In this document: positions 9,210 through 22,179 of the stretch, piece by piece
Layout of the letters: each line of letters begins with the position of its first letter
How positions within the stretch are numbered: the first letter of the stretch is position 1
From: Calycina herbarum
Lineage: Eukaryota > Ascomycota > Leotiomycetes > Helotiales > Pezizellaceae
Length of the DNA stretch: 64,000 nucleotides
NCBI GenBank assembly: GCA_001414485.1
Contig: LLEY01000054.1
Span: 1 to 64,000 of the forward strand
Reading direction: 5' to 3'
The notes under the pieces: model-generated
What the model was told of the DNA's origin: nothing
Seen by the model: the letters and a program-made list of their open reading frames with translations, nothing else
Databases searched by the model: none
Position numbers and translations under genes: made by a program

Positions 9210-12200
9210 CGGCTAAGCGAGGGCTTGGGCATAGGACTGGACATCCTTGGTAGAACGAGGAGTGCTAATCTACGGCCTCTAAGGCTAGAAGAGCACGAAG
9301 GCTAGGAGCTAGCACGGAGGCTACGAAAGGACTTCAGAAGGCTCTTAGAAGAGAGATTCGGAAGGTAAAGAGAGAACACTTCCGTGGCTTGATCGATAAA
9401 GCTATAAAGAGCAAGGACGTCTTTAAGATCTATAAGTAGCACTAGAGCACTGGAGTTTACAAGTCCCCTCCTTTAAAGGACTCGACAGGCTAGCTAGGCT
9501 TTACTACTTAGGAGAAACAGAAGATCCTAGTATAAGAACTACTTACAAATAAGGCTAAAGTCGGGGATATACTATTTAATACCCCTACTACCTCGACTTA
9601 TACTCTACCTTAGACAGCTCTTACCTTACGCGAGGTTAAGGAGTCGGTTCTAGGAAAAGCCTCTACTGCTCTAGAGGAGGATAAACTTATTATAAGCGTC
9701 TTTAAAGTAGCTTAGCCTTAGATCTTACACCTAGTATACTCACTGTTTAAGAGGTATATAGAGTTAGGGTTCTATCTAAAGATCTTCTAAATAGCTATTA
9801 TAGCTATTATCCTAAAGCCTAATAAGAAGGATAAGTTATCCTCTTAAGTATATCGACTAATCTCTCTACTCTTAGTTCTTAGAAAGGGCCTTAAGAGGCT
9901 TCTAGCTAAGAGAGCTTCCTAGATCGCTATTAAGCACGCTGTTCTTAAACTAAACCAGTTCGGAGCTCTTCCTTTACGAGCTACTATAGACCTTACGACC
10001 TGCCTTATATTCGATATAGAAAGAGCGCTTAGGGATAAGTAAGAGGCTTCTCTTCTTATACTCGATATTAAGAGCACCTTTAACGTAGTACTCCTAGGCC
10101 GGCTAGTTAGAAGGCTCCGGGAGCAAGAGTAGCCGTACAGCTTTATAGTATAGGTTACTTCCTTCTTATCTAATAGATTAGTTAAAGTAAAGCTAGACGG
10201 GGAGATAGGGGTATCTACCCCTCTTTAATATAGGCTTTCTTAAGACTCGCCTATCTTACCGATTCTCTTTATACTCTATATCCAGCTACTCTTTACTCTA
10301 GGAGTAGGCTCTCTCCTAATATAGCAGAGGTTCGGCTACGCTGACGATATTAGATTACTTGCTTCTAGGCTCTCTAGGATAGGGAATACTATAGTCCTTA
10401 TAAAACAGGTGGCTAGTGTACTAGCTTAGGAAACAAAAGAGGGTATTACCTTTAATACTAAAAAGTTAGAACTTATCCACTTCTCTTATAAGAGAAAGTA
10501 AAAGAGGAGGGGTATCCGCCCTCCTCCTTCTATTACAGTAGTAGGAAAGATACTAGAGCCTACGTAAGAGCTACGCTAGCTTAGTATCTTCTTTAACACT
10601 CGTCTCACCTTTTATAGCTACGTTAGAAGGATAGCTAGCAAGGCTATACTAGTAGCTAGTACCTTGAAAGAGATAATAAACATAGTAAGAGACTTACTCT
10701 CTTATCTGTTTAAATAAGCTACTACTGCTTATATTCTGTCGATCGCCTACTTTAGAAGCGAGACCTAGTTCCCCGGGTATACTAGAGCCAGAGGTGACTA
10801 GGCAGTAGGCATAAACAACCGAATTAGCTGTTATCTAACTCTACTAGATAGAGTAGTAGCTAGGTATACTAGGATTATCCTTCTAGTATATAAAACCACT
10901 CCTACCTTAGTACTTCTTATAGAATCTAGCCTTCTAGCCTCTAAAATTACTCTTATAGTTAGAAGCAAAGTACTTAAAGCTAGGACTCGACGACTCGACC
11001 CGACTTATCTACTAAAACGATGTATAAATAACCCTTGCTCTAGAGCTAGGCTTATATACTATGCTCGCGTAGCCCTCTCTCTCTCTAAAGAGATTAACTC
11101 TCTTTAAGACCTCTTATAGGATAGAGGCTTTAACTGGCAAGCCCGCCTTCTAGAAGTAGAGAGGCCTAACTCTAGAGGGACGAAGGAATCCTACAAAGCT
11201 AAATTCCTTGAATTCCTCGCTACTATCCCTGCCATAGACCTAGTTATCTTTATAGACAGCTCTTAGTTAGACGATAAGAGAACCGGTAGAGGCGTCTGTC
11301 TAACAAGGGGAGGAGTTATCCTTAATACTAAGGTCTTCTCCTTTAGTAAGGCACTAGAGATATACGACGCAGAGGCTAGAGTAGCTCTATATAGTCTTAA
11401 ATTAGCCCTAGCTTCATCTTTCTAGTTACTAGCTAGGAAGTGCTAGATCTATCTCGACAACCTCGAAGCTATACTACAACTAACCTACCGGTCCTATAGT
11501 ACTTTATAAGAGACTTTTAATAGAGTTAACGAGTTAGCTCTACTATACCCTAGGAAAGTCTAAACTATATAGTATCCTAGCTATATAGGTATCTAAGGTA
11601 ATAAGATAGTAGATAGAGCTATAGAGAGAGGTGCTCAGCTACCTTCTTTAAACTCTCTTCTCTTACTCTATACTACTACGCTTTAGAGAGAGGTTAAAGA
11701 GATAGGGGTATAGCTTATAAAGAAGCTATAGAAAGCTACACTTCCTAGGCTATATAAGAATCTAGAGCTCGATAGCTGGTCCTTAAAACCTCGGTTACTT
11801 CGCTTACTAAGAGAGGTCCTAGCTTACTTAATTACTACTTACTCCAGCTATAGAGACTTTACTACGTATCACCTCCGCTTCTTCTACCTTAACACGCTGC
11901 TCTCCTTAGAGGAGTGTAAGTATAGAAAGGAGAAGACTTAATTTCACCTGCTCTTTTGTAGGCTTATAAACAAAGCAGCTCCTAGGCTACTTATAAAGGC
12001 TAAGAGGAATCCTTAAATACTCTTTAGCCTATACTATAAGGAGCTATTTTACAAGGTCTATAATAAGACGAAGTTTTATACTAAGATCTGTCTCTCTAGA
12101 TAGAGAAATCTTTCTCTCTTTTACCTTATATCTCTCTCTACTCTCTACTCTCTATTATTATATACTGTTTTCTTATTCTAATTTAGAATAAGAGCTGCTC

Positions 12201-12380
12201 TAGAAGTGGGGCTTCTCTTTAAACTATCTCTTGTAAATTAGCGTTCTTTTATTTACACCCTCTATAGCCTAGAACACTCTCCTAGCGTTATTTACCTAAA
12301 ACTAGGACTCTTTTAGAACCTAGCCTACGCGAGCTAGACTCCGTCTAACGTTAAATAGAAATAAATAAATAAAAAAATAG
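9210..12380 (+). pseudogene. Tad1-type LINE (LINE-A), 5'-truncated: reverse transcriptase + RNase H
   Basis: The frame starts in the linker before the reverse transcriptase (KALRREIRKVKREHFRGL), so the endonuclease and ORF1 are missing, as expected for 5' truncation during target-primed reverse transcription. Reverse transcriptase blocks follow: LKPNKKDK (about 9820), LNQFGALPLRAT (about 9950), LLILDIKSTFN (about 10055, catalytic Asp present) and GYADDIRLLA (about 10335, catalytic DD intact). RNase H begins about 11240 with FIDSS and DAEARVALYSL. A Cys/His-rich tail lies at 11880-12000. The 3' end is an A-rich tail (aaataaataaataaaaaaa) near 12360-12378. TAA/TAG codons are scattered, but mutation is lighter than in the neighbouring Copia. 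Confidence 0.85.
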
Positions 12381-13134
12381 AGTTATAAAGTACTTGTTTA
12401 GTTAACTTATTAACTAAGATATAGTTATTTATTAAAGTTATAGCTACTTATTACTTCTATTCTCTTCTTAGTTTAATTAGTTATATAATCTAAGTATATT
12501 AAAATTCTATACTAAAATCTAAACTACTCTAGCTAGTTATTGAGAAATTTGATTTTATATTCTTTTATATTTATATATTTTTTAAATAGTCTTCTTATAT
12601 AATTACACTCTTCTAAAATACTCCTAGCTAAGCTAGGCTTCTAAGAGCTATAATCTCCTAGGAACTTTCTTTTAGAAATCTTAAGTTCCTAGAGAAAAGT
12701 TCTTAGAAGACGTTGTCTCTTAAGAGCTATAACGTCCTAGAATTATAGTCCTAGGTTCTCTAGGTTCCTAGATTCCCTATCCTAGAATAATTATCCTAGG
12801 AACTAAGAGATTCTAGGTTATAATAGTAATTAGAAGAAGGTTTCTAAGAACCTATAGCTCCTAGAATAGTATTACGCCTAGAACGAAGCTTCTAAGAGAG
12901 TACGACTTCTAGAAAAATACTTCTATAAGCTTATAGCTCCTAGGTCTCTATATCTTCTAAGAGAAAAAAAATAATAGTCTAAATCTAATTATATATATAC
13001 TTAGCCTTTGTTTTTTTCTATTTAAGTTACTATTAAAGAGATATTTAAGAGTTAATAGTATTAATAATAACGTTATTTTAGTAAAGTTATATATATAGTT
13101 TTATCTATAAAGAAAGAGATTTTATAAATAGAGT
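12381..13134. repeat. Decayed sequence with CTAGG-rich repeats
   Basis: No gene is visible. From about 12590 to 12975 short inverted and direct repeats of the type TCCTAGGAAC, CTAGGTTCCTAG and TAAGAGCTATAA recur irregularly, many of them palindromic around CCTAGG or CTAG. The rest is AT-rich sequence without structure I can name. Confidence 0.5.
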
Positions 13135-13330
13135 AAGGCTAGTAGATTTCTACTAGTATATTTATACTAGTCTCTTTTTAAAAATCTATTTTAAAAACTT
13201 ATTAGATATCTCTTAACTAGTAGATTTCTACTAGTCTTTACCTTTTTTAAAAACCTATTAGATATTCTCTAACTAGTAGATTTCTATTAGTAGATTTCTA
13301 CTAGTCTTTATCTTTTTCAAAAATCTAGAA
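13135..13330. repeat. Tandem repeat with a palindromic core
   Basis: The 18-bp core CTAGTAGATTTCTACTAG (8-bp arms around TT) occurs at 13139 and 13217, with partial copies at 13273 and 13288, each followed by a T-rich and then A-rich block (ctttttaaaaatctatt). The spacing is about 71-78 bp. Confidence 0.7.
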
Positions 13331-13559
13331 GAGTATTATATACCTTCTACTCTCTATCTTTTAACCTCTACTTAGTTATTATTTAATAGCGCTTAGTAGA
13401 TAGTAATAGTAAATAAAATTTAGCTCTCTAATATAAGTACTTAATAGATAATAGGATTAAAATAGAAATAAGAGAGAGTAAGATTAGTTACTTACTCTTG
13501 GTTTCTAGCTTATTTAAATAAAATATATATAAAAGAAATAGTATTATTTTAAAAGTACT

Positions 13560-13790
13560 TTAACCTCTTAAGTTAATTATAGCTAGTAATTCTAAAAGAA
13601 AAAGTAAGAAGTTAAGTAGATAAAAAGAAACCTTAATTAAGAAAGTATATAAGATAGTATTATTCTATAACGTCGATATAGTACTAGTCTTATATATTCG
13701 TAAAATAGATAAGCTTATTATATATAACTCTATTAATCTTAAGTCGTAGCTATTTTTAAAGAAGTAACTTATAAGTTTATAATTAAATAC
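13560..13790 (+). pseudogene. MADS-box (SRF-type) domain remnant
   Basis: One forward frame reads SKRKSKKLSR*KETLIKKVY, then KIVLFYNVDIVLVLYIRK, then IDKLIIYNS. This follows the MADS-box pattern (R-K-x-TL-x-KK-Y-x-x-LC-x-x-D/E-x-A-L...G-x-L-x-x-Y-x-S), with the core Cys read as Tyr. MADS proteins are DNA-binding dimeric transcription factors, and short family-expanded versions occur in fungi. One in-frame stop falls in the N-terminal basic part, at a likely Gln codon, and more follow downstream to about 13990. No start codon or full gene is visible, and the protein beyond the domain is not recognised. The assignment rests on the domain pattern only. Confidence 0.5.
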
Positions 13791-14009
13791 TATAGATATC
13801 TAACTTATAGATTAATAGAAATCCTACTACCTGGTTCTAGTAAACTTACTATTACGAGATATTAAAGCTAAGTATAAAACGCTTATAATAAAAACATCGA
13901 AGCTTAATATAGGTAGAAGAAGAAGAACCTAATAAGAACAAAGAAGTGCTTAGTATTACAGAGTTAGAGAAACTAGAGATAGAGAAAGATTATATATAGT
14001 ATAGTATAT

Positions 14010-14140
14010 ACAGCTTATATAACTCTTCTATATTAAAGCTTCCGTTTCTCTAGAGCTCTCTTCTTTTCTTACTTTATTATTCGCTTTATATAGTAGTATA
14101 TACTTAACTCTCGTACTTAGCTAGTAGTAGTTTACTTTAT
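14010..14140 (+). repeat. Duplicated segment, copy 1 (partner at 25945-26090)
   Basis: About 100 bp, including 'ctctcttcttttcttactt' and 'tttatatagtagtat', recur at 25945-26090 with RIP-like differences. The two copies flank the block of pogo elements A-D. Copy 1 directly follows the MADS-box remnant, so copy 2 may mark a second decayed copy of the same locus. Confidence 0.7.
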
Positions 14141-14238
14141 ACGTTTATACTTAAATTTTTAGTAGTTATATATATTATTAAAGATAGCTAATTAGAATAT
14201 ATATAAAGATAAAATTTTTATACTAATTTAAATAATTA

Positions 14239-16099
14239 ATGTAGTTTATTAGTACTCTACGTATATTAGTACTCTACGTACTTTTCCTCTATCTTATTAC
14301 TTTAGAATATAATTAAACAATTATAATATATTAAATTAACTAAAACTACTTAGAATCTAATAAACTAGATATATCTATAGCCTCTTAATAAGTTCGTGTA
14401 TTATAACCAGTCTTTCTATAAGTGCTATACCGTCGCTTAGAGAGTTGTCTCTTATTTTACCTCTCTCTCTTAGAACGCCTATCGCGTCGAGCCTATTCCT
14501 CTGTCTCTCTTTAAGCTAATACGTCCTACGTATCCTCTATAGTAAGTATACCTCCTTAACAGACCCAAGTCTTTTTAGCTCTACGACGCTTACTAAGGGC
14601 TTTATTTACTGCTTAAAGAGTACGGACCTCTGCTGACAAAAGAGTTACTTTATATACTAACCGCTCTATACCCTTTACTAACGTAGCAACTGTTTGAAAA
14701 ATAGGCGTTAGCGAGCTTTCTTAATAACGTATAATACGATTCTTAACCAAAGTTGTTTATAAAAGAGCATCAGTTAGGTTATAAGAGGTCTATAAGACCT
14801 AAGGGTCGGCGTTCGCAGAAGAGGGGCTAGTAGGTATAGGAGTTTGTAATTAGATATTAAGCTTTGATATTATAGCTTAGGAATTAAAAGGTACTAAGCC
14901 AGCTCCGTAGAATCCAGCCTAGGTGTTTTAGGCTGTTATTAATTCTAAATACGCTGCTTTAAAGGCGAGAAAGAACTCGACCTTAGTAATATAGTTAATA
15001 TAAGCTTTAATAAAAGTCTTAATTTAGCGACTATATACCCGTTTTAATATACTAAAACACCTAACGTCGAGTAGCTAGGTAAGATAAGAAGAGTAAGGAG
15101 ACAGGTAAAGAGTTATAATATTATAAGCCTTATAATACTCTTGGAATTCAGCTGATTTATAACTCTTATACCTATCTAATACTAGTATTCGATATAGACC
15201 TCTTATATAAGCAGTAGTATACTTATCGAAGTACTAAAGCTATTCTAGACCTGTCTTATTATTTGTCTATCTATTGTTTATAGGTTTAATAACCTAGTTA
15301 TATAGGAGGCCGCTCTTAGTATACTAATTCTTAAGATAATTCTTCTCTTAAACTACTAAAAATAGAGGCACGTCTTAACCCTCGCTATTTATATAAGTAA
15401 TTACTATAGCCTATTCTCGATTACCTAGCTGAACTGTCTTACCTCTGCTACGTCGATCGGCGCGTGTAATAACTATAGCTAGGCTTATAATACTTATTAT
15501 AAAGCCTGTCTTATCAAAGTTATAGAAGTCGTAATCTAAAACACTATATTTTACTCTTATATTCTTTATAAGTTGAAACCACGCGCTAATAAGCTCTAGA
15601 TCTTTATATAAGGCTCTTTGAAAGTCGTAAACACGATTAAAACGCGTCTTTAATTCTAGTTAACGTTATATAAATCGAGATATCTAGAGCTTACTAATAC
15701 GTCTTCTCTCCTACGATTCGAGGATATAATTCGCTATATCTTCTATACTAGCTAGCTAGGGCGTAAATCCTCTTATATCTAGGTTAAGTATATATAGAAT
15801 AATTACCTCCTTCTCTAGGTTGTTTAATTTAAGGTTTAGTAGTAGACGTTTGTAAAGAGTAGTATAACTATTTATTCGAAGTCGGAGCGTAGATTTAGAA
15901 GTATTATAGATTTTCGTAGCAGACCGACGACTTAGCTTTTTAGCTGTATAGATAGCCTCGATAGCTAAGATGATTTATACTTCTTACGTTTGAATTTCTA
16001 TTTAGAGTAGTTGAGAAAACGTGTGTTAAAGTTAGAGTATAGTTAGTAGAGGAAAAGTACGTAGAGTACTAATATACGTAGAGTACTAATAAACCACGT
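14239..16099 (-). mobile_element. pogo-like DNA transposon, copy A
   Basis: A 1,861-bp element with near-perfect terminal inverted repeats of about 50 bp, flanked by TA at 14237-14238 and 16100-16101. The transposase runs right to left (about 16005 to 14350). On the reverse strand it shows the helix-turn-helix start, the DDE region and the C-terminal tail seen better in copy D, all interrupted by stops. Transposases of this Tc1/mariner-pogo group (Fot/Tan1 type) cut and paste the element into TA sites. Each end carries AGTACTCTACGTA twice, 17 bp apart (14251 and 14268 on the left). Confidence 0.9.
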
Positions 16100-16101
16100 T
16101 A

Positions 16102-18325
16102 TTAGTTAATAACTATATATATATTTAATTATAGTATCTAGTAATAATTAAAGTTAATATAAGGATATACTAAGAATAGCTCTATATCGCTAGTCTAAGG
16201 CTCTAACACTGTCGGCTTTAGAGACAGCTTATACTACTTAAGATAAATAATCCGCTGTCTCTCTTATACTATTACTAGAGTTCTTATAGTCTCTAAAGAA
16301 TATTATTTCATATCTAAAATAAGTATTTAAAACTAGTAAATACTCGATAATTAATAGTATTCCTTAGTAGTAGACGCGTCTATATATAAGGAAGTATTAG
16401 TAAGTATTCTAGATATACGTTTATATTAAAAAAAAGATACTCTACTAAAGACAGGTTAGGTTAAGAGGCGTCTTTAAAGGTTAATAGTATTACTCTATTA
16501 CTATAATTAGCTATTATTTCTCTAAGGTATTATACTCTTCTATAGCTTATCTTTAGATAGACTATTTCTTTTAGAAGAAATCTTTTAAAACTTAATAGCT
16601 TTTATATACTATTATTATCTTAACGAATTCTTTTAAGCTATCTTCTCTTTCTATATATTTCTTCTTATACTTCTTTCTAAAGAAAGCTTCTAATATATTA
16701 CTATATTTAGTATTCTAAATTATATATATAGATATACTATTTACTCTAGCTCTAGCTCTCTCTTCCTACTATAAATAATAGATCTAATTCTAAAATAGAT
16801 AGGATTCGTAACTTTTCTAGAAGTAGGTTAACGCTATTAACTTTTAATAGAGTTAACTACTACTATAGAGGTCTAAGCTCCTATTTAAATAATTAAGTTA
16901 TAGTTAATCTATAAACTATAAAGTTTAGTATAGTTATCTTATTATATAAAATTAGACTAGTTATTAGATAAGATATAGCTTTCTTTTTTACTTAAGTAAA
17001 ACGTTTATTATTACTCTATACTTTCTAACTTAATCGTACTATCTAATTTCGATTTTAATCTTAACCTATAGATACTATTACTTAAGAGCTACTCTCTAAT
17101 ATTATAAGAGCTAGAAAGCAACCGGCTATAGAGTATTAAAGCGTTTTTATAGAGCTCTATAAGCTAAATATATATTTAGCACCTTCGGGTATATTTAAGC
17201 CGTACGTTAATACTCTCTATAGTTAAACTTATTTTAAGTTACTTATAGTTATATTACTAACTGATTTTCAAAGTACTATTTTAGCTAACTCTTAATAATA
17301 AGAGGTTCGAGAGTTATTAATTTACTACTAGGTAGTTAGTTATAAGTTACTTATAAAGGTAAGAAGCGAGTCTATCTCGATAAGTAGTAGTTAGATCTAG
17401 ACGCTATTAGATAGGTTATATTTTATAGCGATTATAAATATAAAGTTCTACCTATTACTACTAGATACTATATTATACTAATCTACTAACTTTATATCTT
17501 TGAACATATTAATAGTCTTATATAGTCTTAACTCTAATTACTAGATTCGAAGTCTTACTTTATATATTACTATATTAAAGATATACTTATCTTATCTACG
17601 TTTATAAAGAATAGTAGAATCCTTAGCTTTTTTTATATATACTAATATTCTAAAACGTTCGAGGGTATAGATTACTATAAACGTTATCTATATACTTTAA
17701 AAAGTATTAACATAGTTATCTTCGCCGTCTTTTAAGTACTTAGACTTACTATTTATATAAAACCTTACGAAGTTAGATAGATTAGTAGTAAGATTATAAA
17801 TACTAAGATACGACTTTAAGGTCTCCTCTTAGCTAAAGAAACCGCTAGTAGAGAACTAGTAGTAAACGAGGTATATACTAATAAACTCGTTTAGATAATA
17901 GTATTAAAGTAACTTATAAACAGCTTAAACGATATTACTATAGCAGCTATATTAGTAACGAAATTTTTAGATATATTAAGTAGTTTAATAAAAGGCTAGT
18001 TACGAATCTAGCTAGGGTAGAATATCTTACTAATATAAAGCTAACTATATAGATTAGTAATAAAACCAAAGTTAATTAGAACTATTCTTTCTATACGTTA
18101 TTAGCAGTAGTAGCTATATTTTTAGATAGAATTCCTTAAGACTTAGCTAGTTAGAAGACATATAGAGATAGACGTTAGCTTTAGAGGATTTAGTATTTTA
18201 GAATATATTTATACTTAGCTTTGAAATTTTAAGACGCCTCTTCTACTAGCTATACTACGGAATTAAATTAAATTAATATAAGACTACCTTCTTATTTTAT
18301 AAACTATAAAATATACTATTTATTT
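16102..18325. other. Heavily decayed AT-rich sequence, no assignable gene
   Basis: All six frames are closed by frequent TAA/TAG. A forward frame at about 17700-18240 has a few longer stretches (LVVRL, RLVTNLARVEYLTN), but nothing I can assign to a family. CpA depletion is strong, so the sequence was probably repeated before it decayed. Confidence 0.5.
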
Positions 18326-18461
18326 AGAAGTATAATTTATATAGAAGTATAATTATTTTAGAAGTATAATTTATTTAGAAGTATAATTATTTTATAAATA
18401 TAATTTATTTAGATATATAATTATCTTTAAAGTATAATTTTTATTAAAGTATAATTAGTTT
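18326..18461. repeat. 17-bp tandem repeat, eight copies
   Basis: The unit 'agaagtataattattt' plus one base starts at 18326, 18343, 18360, 18377, 18394, 18411, 18428 and 18445, an exact 17-bp register with small substitutions. It lies about 500 bp left of pogo copy B. Confidence 0.85.
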
Positions 18462-18967
18462 AGATTACTAATTTCTACGATTTAATAATTATATTAGGTT
18501 ATTACCTTACTATCTTACTTAAATTTAATTATTATTTTATTACCTCGTCTTTTATCTTAGCTATAGTTTATTTAGTTAGTATTTACTAGCTAGTTAGTCT
18601 CTTTATTAGTATAGATATAATATTAGATAATTTTTAGAATTTACTTCTTAAGCTATATTAAACGTCTTACGATAATATATAATATATAAGTTAGAACTTA
18701 TTAAAAATAATTAAAATATAGTAGCTATTACTATAAAGTAATCTATTAATTTAACCTAGAGGTCGTAGTATAAAAGTAGTATATTTATTTATATATAATA
18801 CTTACTTTAAAAGCTTGAAATAGAACTAGCTAATTATATAATAATCGACTATCTAATAATATACTATTTACTTTATAATAACTATAGTATAGTCGCTATT
18901 ACTATAAAGTAATTATTATAATATAGTAGTTATTACTAAATAGTTTTAGATATTTTTTAAGCTAATA

Positions 18968-20829
18968 ACGTAGTTTATTAAAACTCTACGTATATTAGAA
19001 CCCTACGTACTTTTGTACTTCTCTACTACTTTAAAACATAATTAAACAACTATAATATATAAATTTAACTAAAACTACTAAGAATCTAATAAACTAGACA
19101 TATCTACATCTACTTAACAAGTTCGCGTATTATAACCAGGTTTTCTATAAGTACTACAGCGCCTACTAGTTAATTACTCTACTTTCTAACTAACTCTCTC
19201 TATACGTATATTATATTAAACCTGCTTATCTACGTCTTTCTACGCTAGAATATCCTATGTATCCTCTATAGTAAGTATACTACCTTGACGTATATAAGTC
19301 TTCCTAGCTCTACGACGCTTACTAAGAGCTTTATTTACTACTCGAAGTATACGTACCTTAGCGGTTAAAAGAGTTACTTTATAAGCTAATTACTCTATAT
19401 CTTTCGCTAACGTAACAACTGTCTAGAAAATAGGTATTAACAAGCTTCCTTAGTAACTAGTAATCTAGTTCTTAATAAGAGTTGTTTATAAAAGAGCTTT
19501 AGCAGAGTTATAAGAAGTCTAAGAGACCTAAGAGTCAGCGTCGGAAGAGAGGGGCCTAGTAGAGGTCGGTGTTTATAACTTTATATTAAGCTTTAAAATC
19601 ATAGTCTATAGATTAAAAGATACTAAGCCAGCCTCGTAGAATCTAGCTTAAGCGTTTTAGGCTGTTATTAATTCTATATACGCTACTTTAAAGACGAGAA
19701 AGAACTCGACCTTAGTAATATAGTTAATATAAGCTTTAATAAAAGTCTTAATTTATCGACTATATACCTGTTTTAAGATACTAAAACACCTAATATCGAG
19801 TAGCTAGGTTAAATAAGAAGAGTAAGAAGATATTCTAAGAGTAATAATATTATATATCTTATAGTACTCTTAGAATTCAGCTGATTTATAACTCTTATAT
19901 CTATTAAAGACAAGTATTTAATATAGACCCTTTACTTAAGTAGAAGTATACTTATCGAAGTACTTAAGCTATTCTAGACCTGTCTTATTATTTATCTAGC
20001 TATTATTTATTAGTTTAATAACCCAGTTGTATAGAAGGCCGCCCTTAGTATAATAACTTAAGAGGTAGTATTTCCTCTTTACTACTAAAAATAGAGGAAT
20101 ACTTCTACCTTCGCCGTTGATATAAGTAATTATAGTAGCTTATTCTCGATTACCTAGCTAAACTACCTTATCTCTACTACGTCGATCTACGTATATAACA
20201 ACTATAGAAGGAGTGATTATATCTATTATAAAGCTAGTTTCGCTGAAATTCTAAAAATCGTAGTCTAGAATACTATATTTTACTCTTATATTCTCTACTA
20301 GTCGAAACCACGTACTAATAAGCTTAGGATCTTCGTATAAGGCTCTTTAGAAGTTATAAACGCGATTAAAACGCGTCTTTAAAGCTGGTTATTATTATAT
20401 AAATTAATACGCCTAGAGCTTTCTAACGCGTCTTCTTATCCGCGATTCGAGAATATAATTCGCTATATCTTCTATACTAGCTAGCTAGGACGTAAAGCCT
20501 CTTATATCTATATTAAGTATATATAAAATAATAACCTTCTTCTCTAACTCGGTTAAATTAGAATTTGCTAGCCGACGATCGGAGAGTGAAGTATAGCCGT
20601 TTATTCTAAGACGAAGTATAAATTTAGAAACTTTATAGATTTTTATAGCTTTTTAACAACTTAGTTTTCTTTTAGAGGTTTAAATAGCTTTAATAGCTAA
20701 AATAATACGTACTTCTTAAGTTTATACCTCTATTAGAAAGAGTGAAAAACGCGTGTTAAAATAATAGAGTAGAAGAGTCGGTAAAAGTACGTAGAGTTCT
20801 AATATACGTAGAGTTCTAATAAACCACGT
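18968..20829 (-). mobile_element. pogo-like DNA transposon, copy B
   Basis: A 1,862-bp element with TA at 18966-18967 and 20830-20831 and inverted ends starting ACGT(A/G)GTTTATTA. It is collinear with copy A, with the transposase on the reverse strand (about 20730 to 19080) broken by many stops. The end motif is AAAACTCTACGTA at 18980 and AGAACCCTACGTA at 18997. The right end reads AGAACTCTACGTA in both positions, so the left-end differences look like later mutations. Confidence 0.9.
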
Positions 20830-20831
20830 TA

Positions 20832-22177
20832 ATAGAAAAATAGTTATCTGATTTAAATAAACCTCGTACCTAGGCTAAATAATCCTAAATCTAGTAAAGC
20901 GCTTAAGTTACTTTTAATTATAAGATAGAAGTTAATAGAGACGCTAGGCTTATAATTAATCCGTTCTAGTTCCTTATTATATTATTAATCTACTTAGTTA
21001 TATATATAAATATCTCTACGTTTTATTCCTTAGGTACTATAAAGTCTAATATTTTAGCTAGATCTGCTATTACGATTTAGTTAACGTATAGTACCTCTTA
21101 ATCTAAATTAATTAACTAGTATATATCTATTCTTATCTTAAACTACAAAGCTTTACTTATATTAGATATTATTTCTTTAATATAACTTATACCTAAGTAT
21201 AGAGAATCTAAGGTATAGATTATCTAGTCTACTAACTAAACTACTAACTAAATAGTATTAGGAAAGCTAGTTACTAGTACGTAGTTTAGTTCTCTAGAGG
21301 CGTAGATAACTTTAATAAGCTTATATCTTACGCGGTTTAAATAGTAAGTATAGGAGTACTTAGATTATATTAATATATTATTAATTTACTTAGTTAAAAT
21401 ATTAAAATTTTACTATAAAGCTCTAAAATAGCTATAATCTAGAGAGGCTTAGTACTACTTAACTACGGTTTTTATACGTCTATTTAAATTACTAAACACG
21501 ATCGATTTCCTATTCTTAAGCTTACCTACTTAGATAAGGTGTCTATTAAGCTTATTTAATATAAGTTCGACGTACTTACTAAGTTAATAAAGCTTAGACT
21601 ACCTATTATAGAATTCGACTAGTAGTCTATCTTAGAAAATAAGGTTACTTATAGATACTAAATAGAAAAGCTTACTAAACTTAAGACGTCTAATTTAAGT
21701 TTATAAGCTAATAAAATTAAGTAAGCGTTTATATATATAAGGTTCTAAGTAGCGTTATTAGTAGTATATATATACTAATAGTATAGTAATATAGTAGAGT
21801 TATAGTATTTTAATTACGTCTTATCTATTCTCTATAATATACTATTAGTATTTTTCTATAGTATAGATTAATTTAATAGTATATAAAGCTAATATTAATC
21901 GTATTACTATATACTACTAGTATATTATATAGCTTAAAATTAAGCTTTTTACCTCGGATTTTCACTCTACGATTTTCTACCTTAATACGTATAACTATAT
22001 AGTATATTAACTAGCTCTATTAATATTAACTCTAATACTTAGAATTATAGTCTTAATATAATAAAGTATTTTAAAAAACGAATTATCTAAATAGCTTTTA
22101 AATTAAGCTTAGAATATACTATCTAGTTTTAGAAGTAAAAGTAGTCTATATAGAATAGAGGAATTAATTAAATTCTA
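20832..22177. other. Decayed AT-rich sequence between pogo copies B and C
   Basis: No open frame, no motif I recognise and no tandem array. CpA is depleted throughout. A run of short 'actaactaaactactaacta' repeats lies at about 21220-21250. It is probably the remains of an older insertion, but I see nothing that identifies it. Confidence 0.5.
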
Positions 22178-22179
22178 TA

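Noticed and set aside
13135..13330. CRISPR-like repeat-spacer array
   Set aside because: Too few copies, irregular spacing and spacers that resemble one another; the window is clearly eukaryotic.
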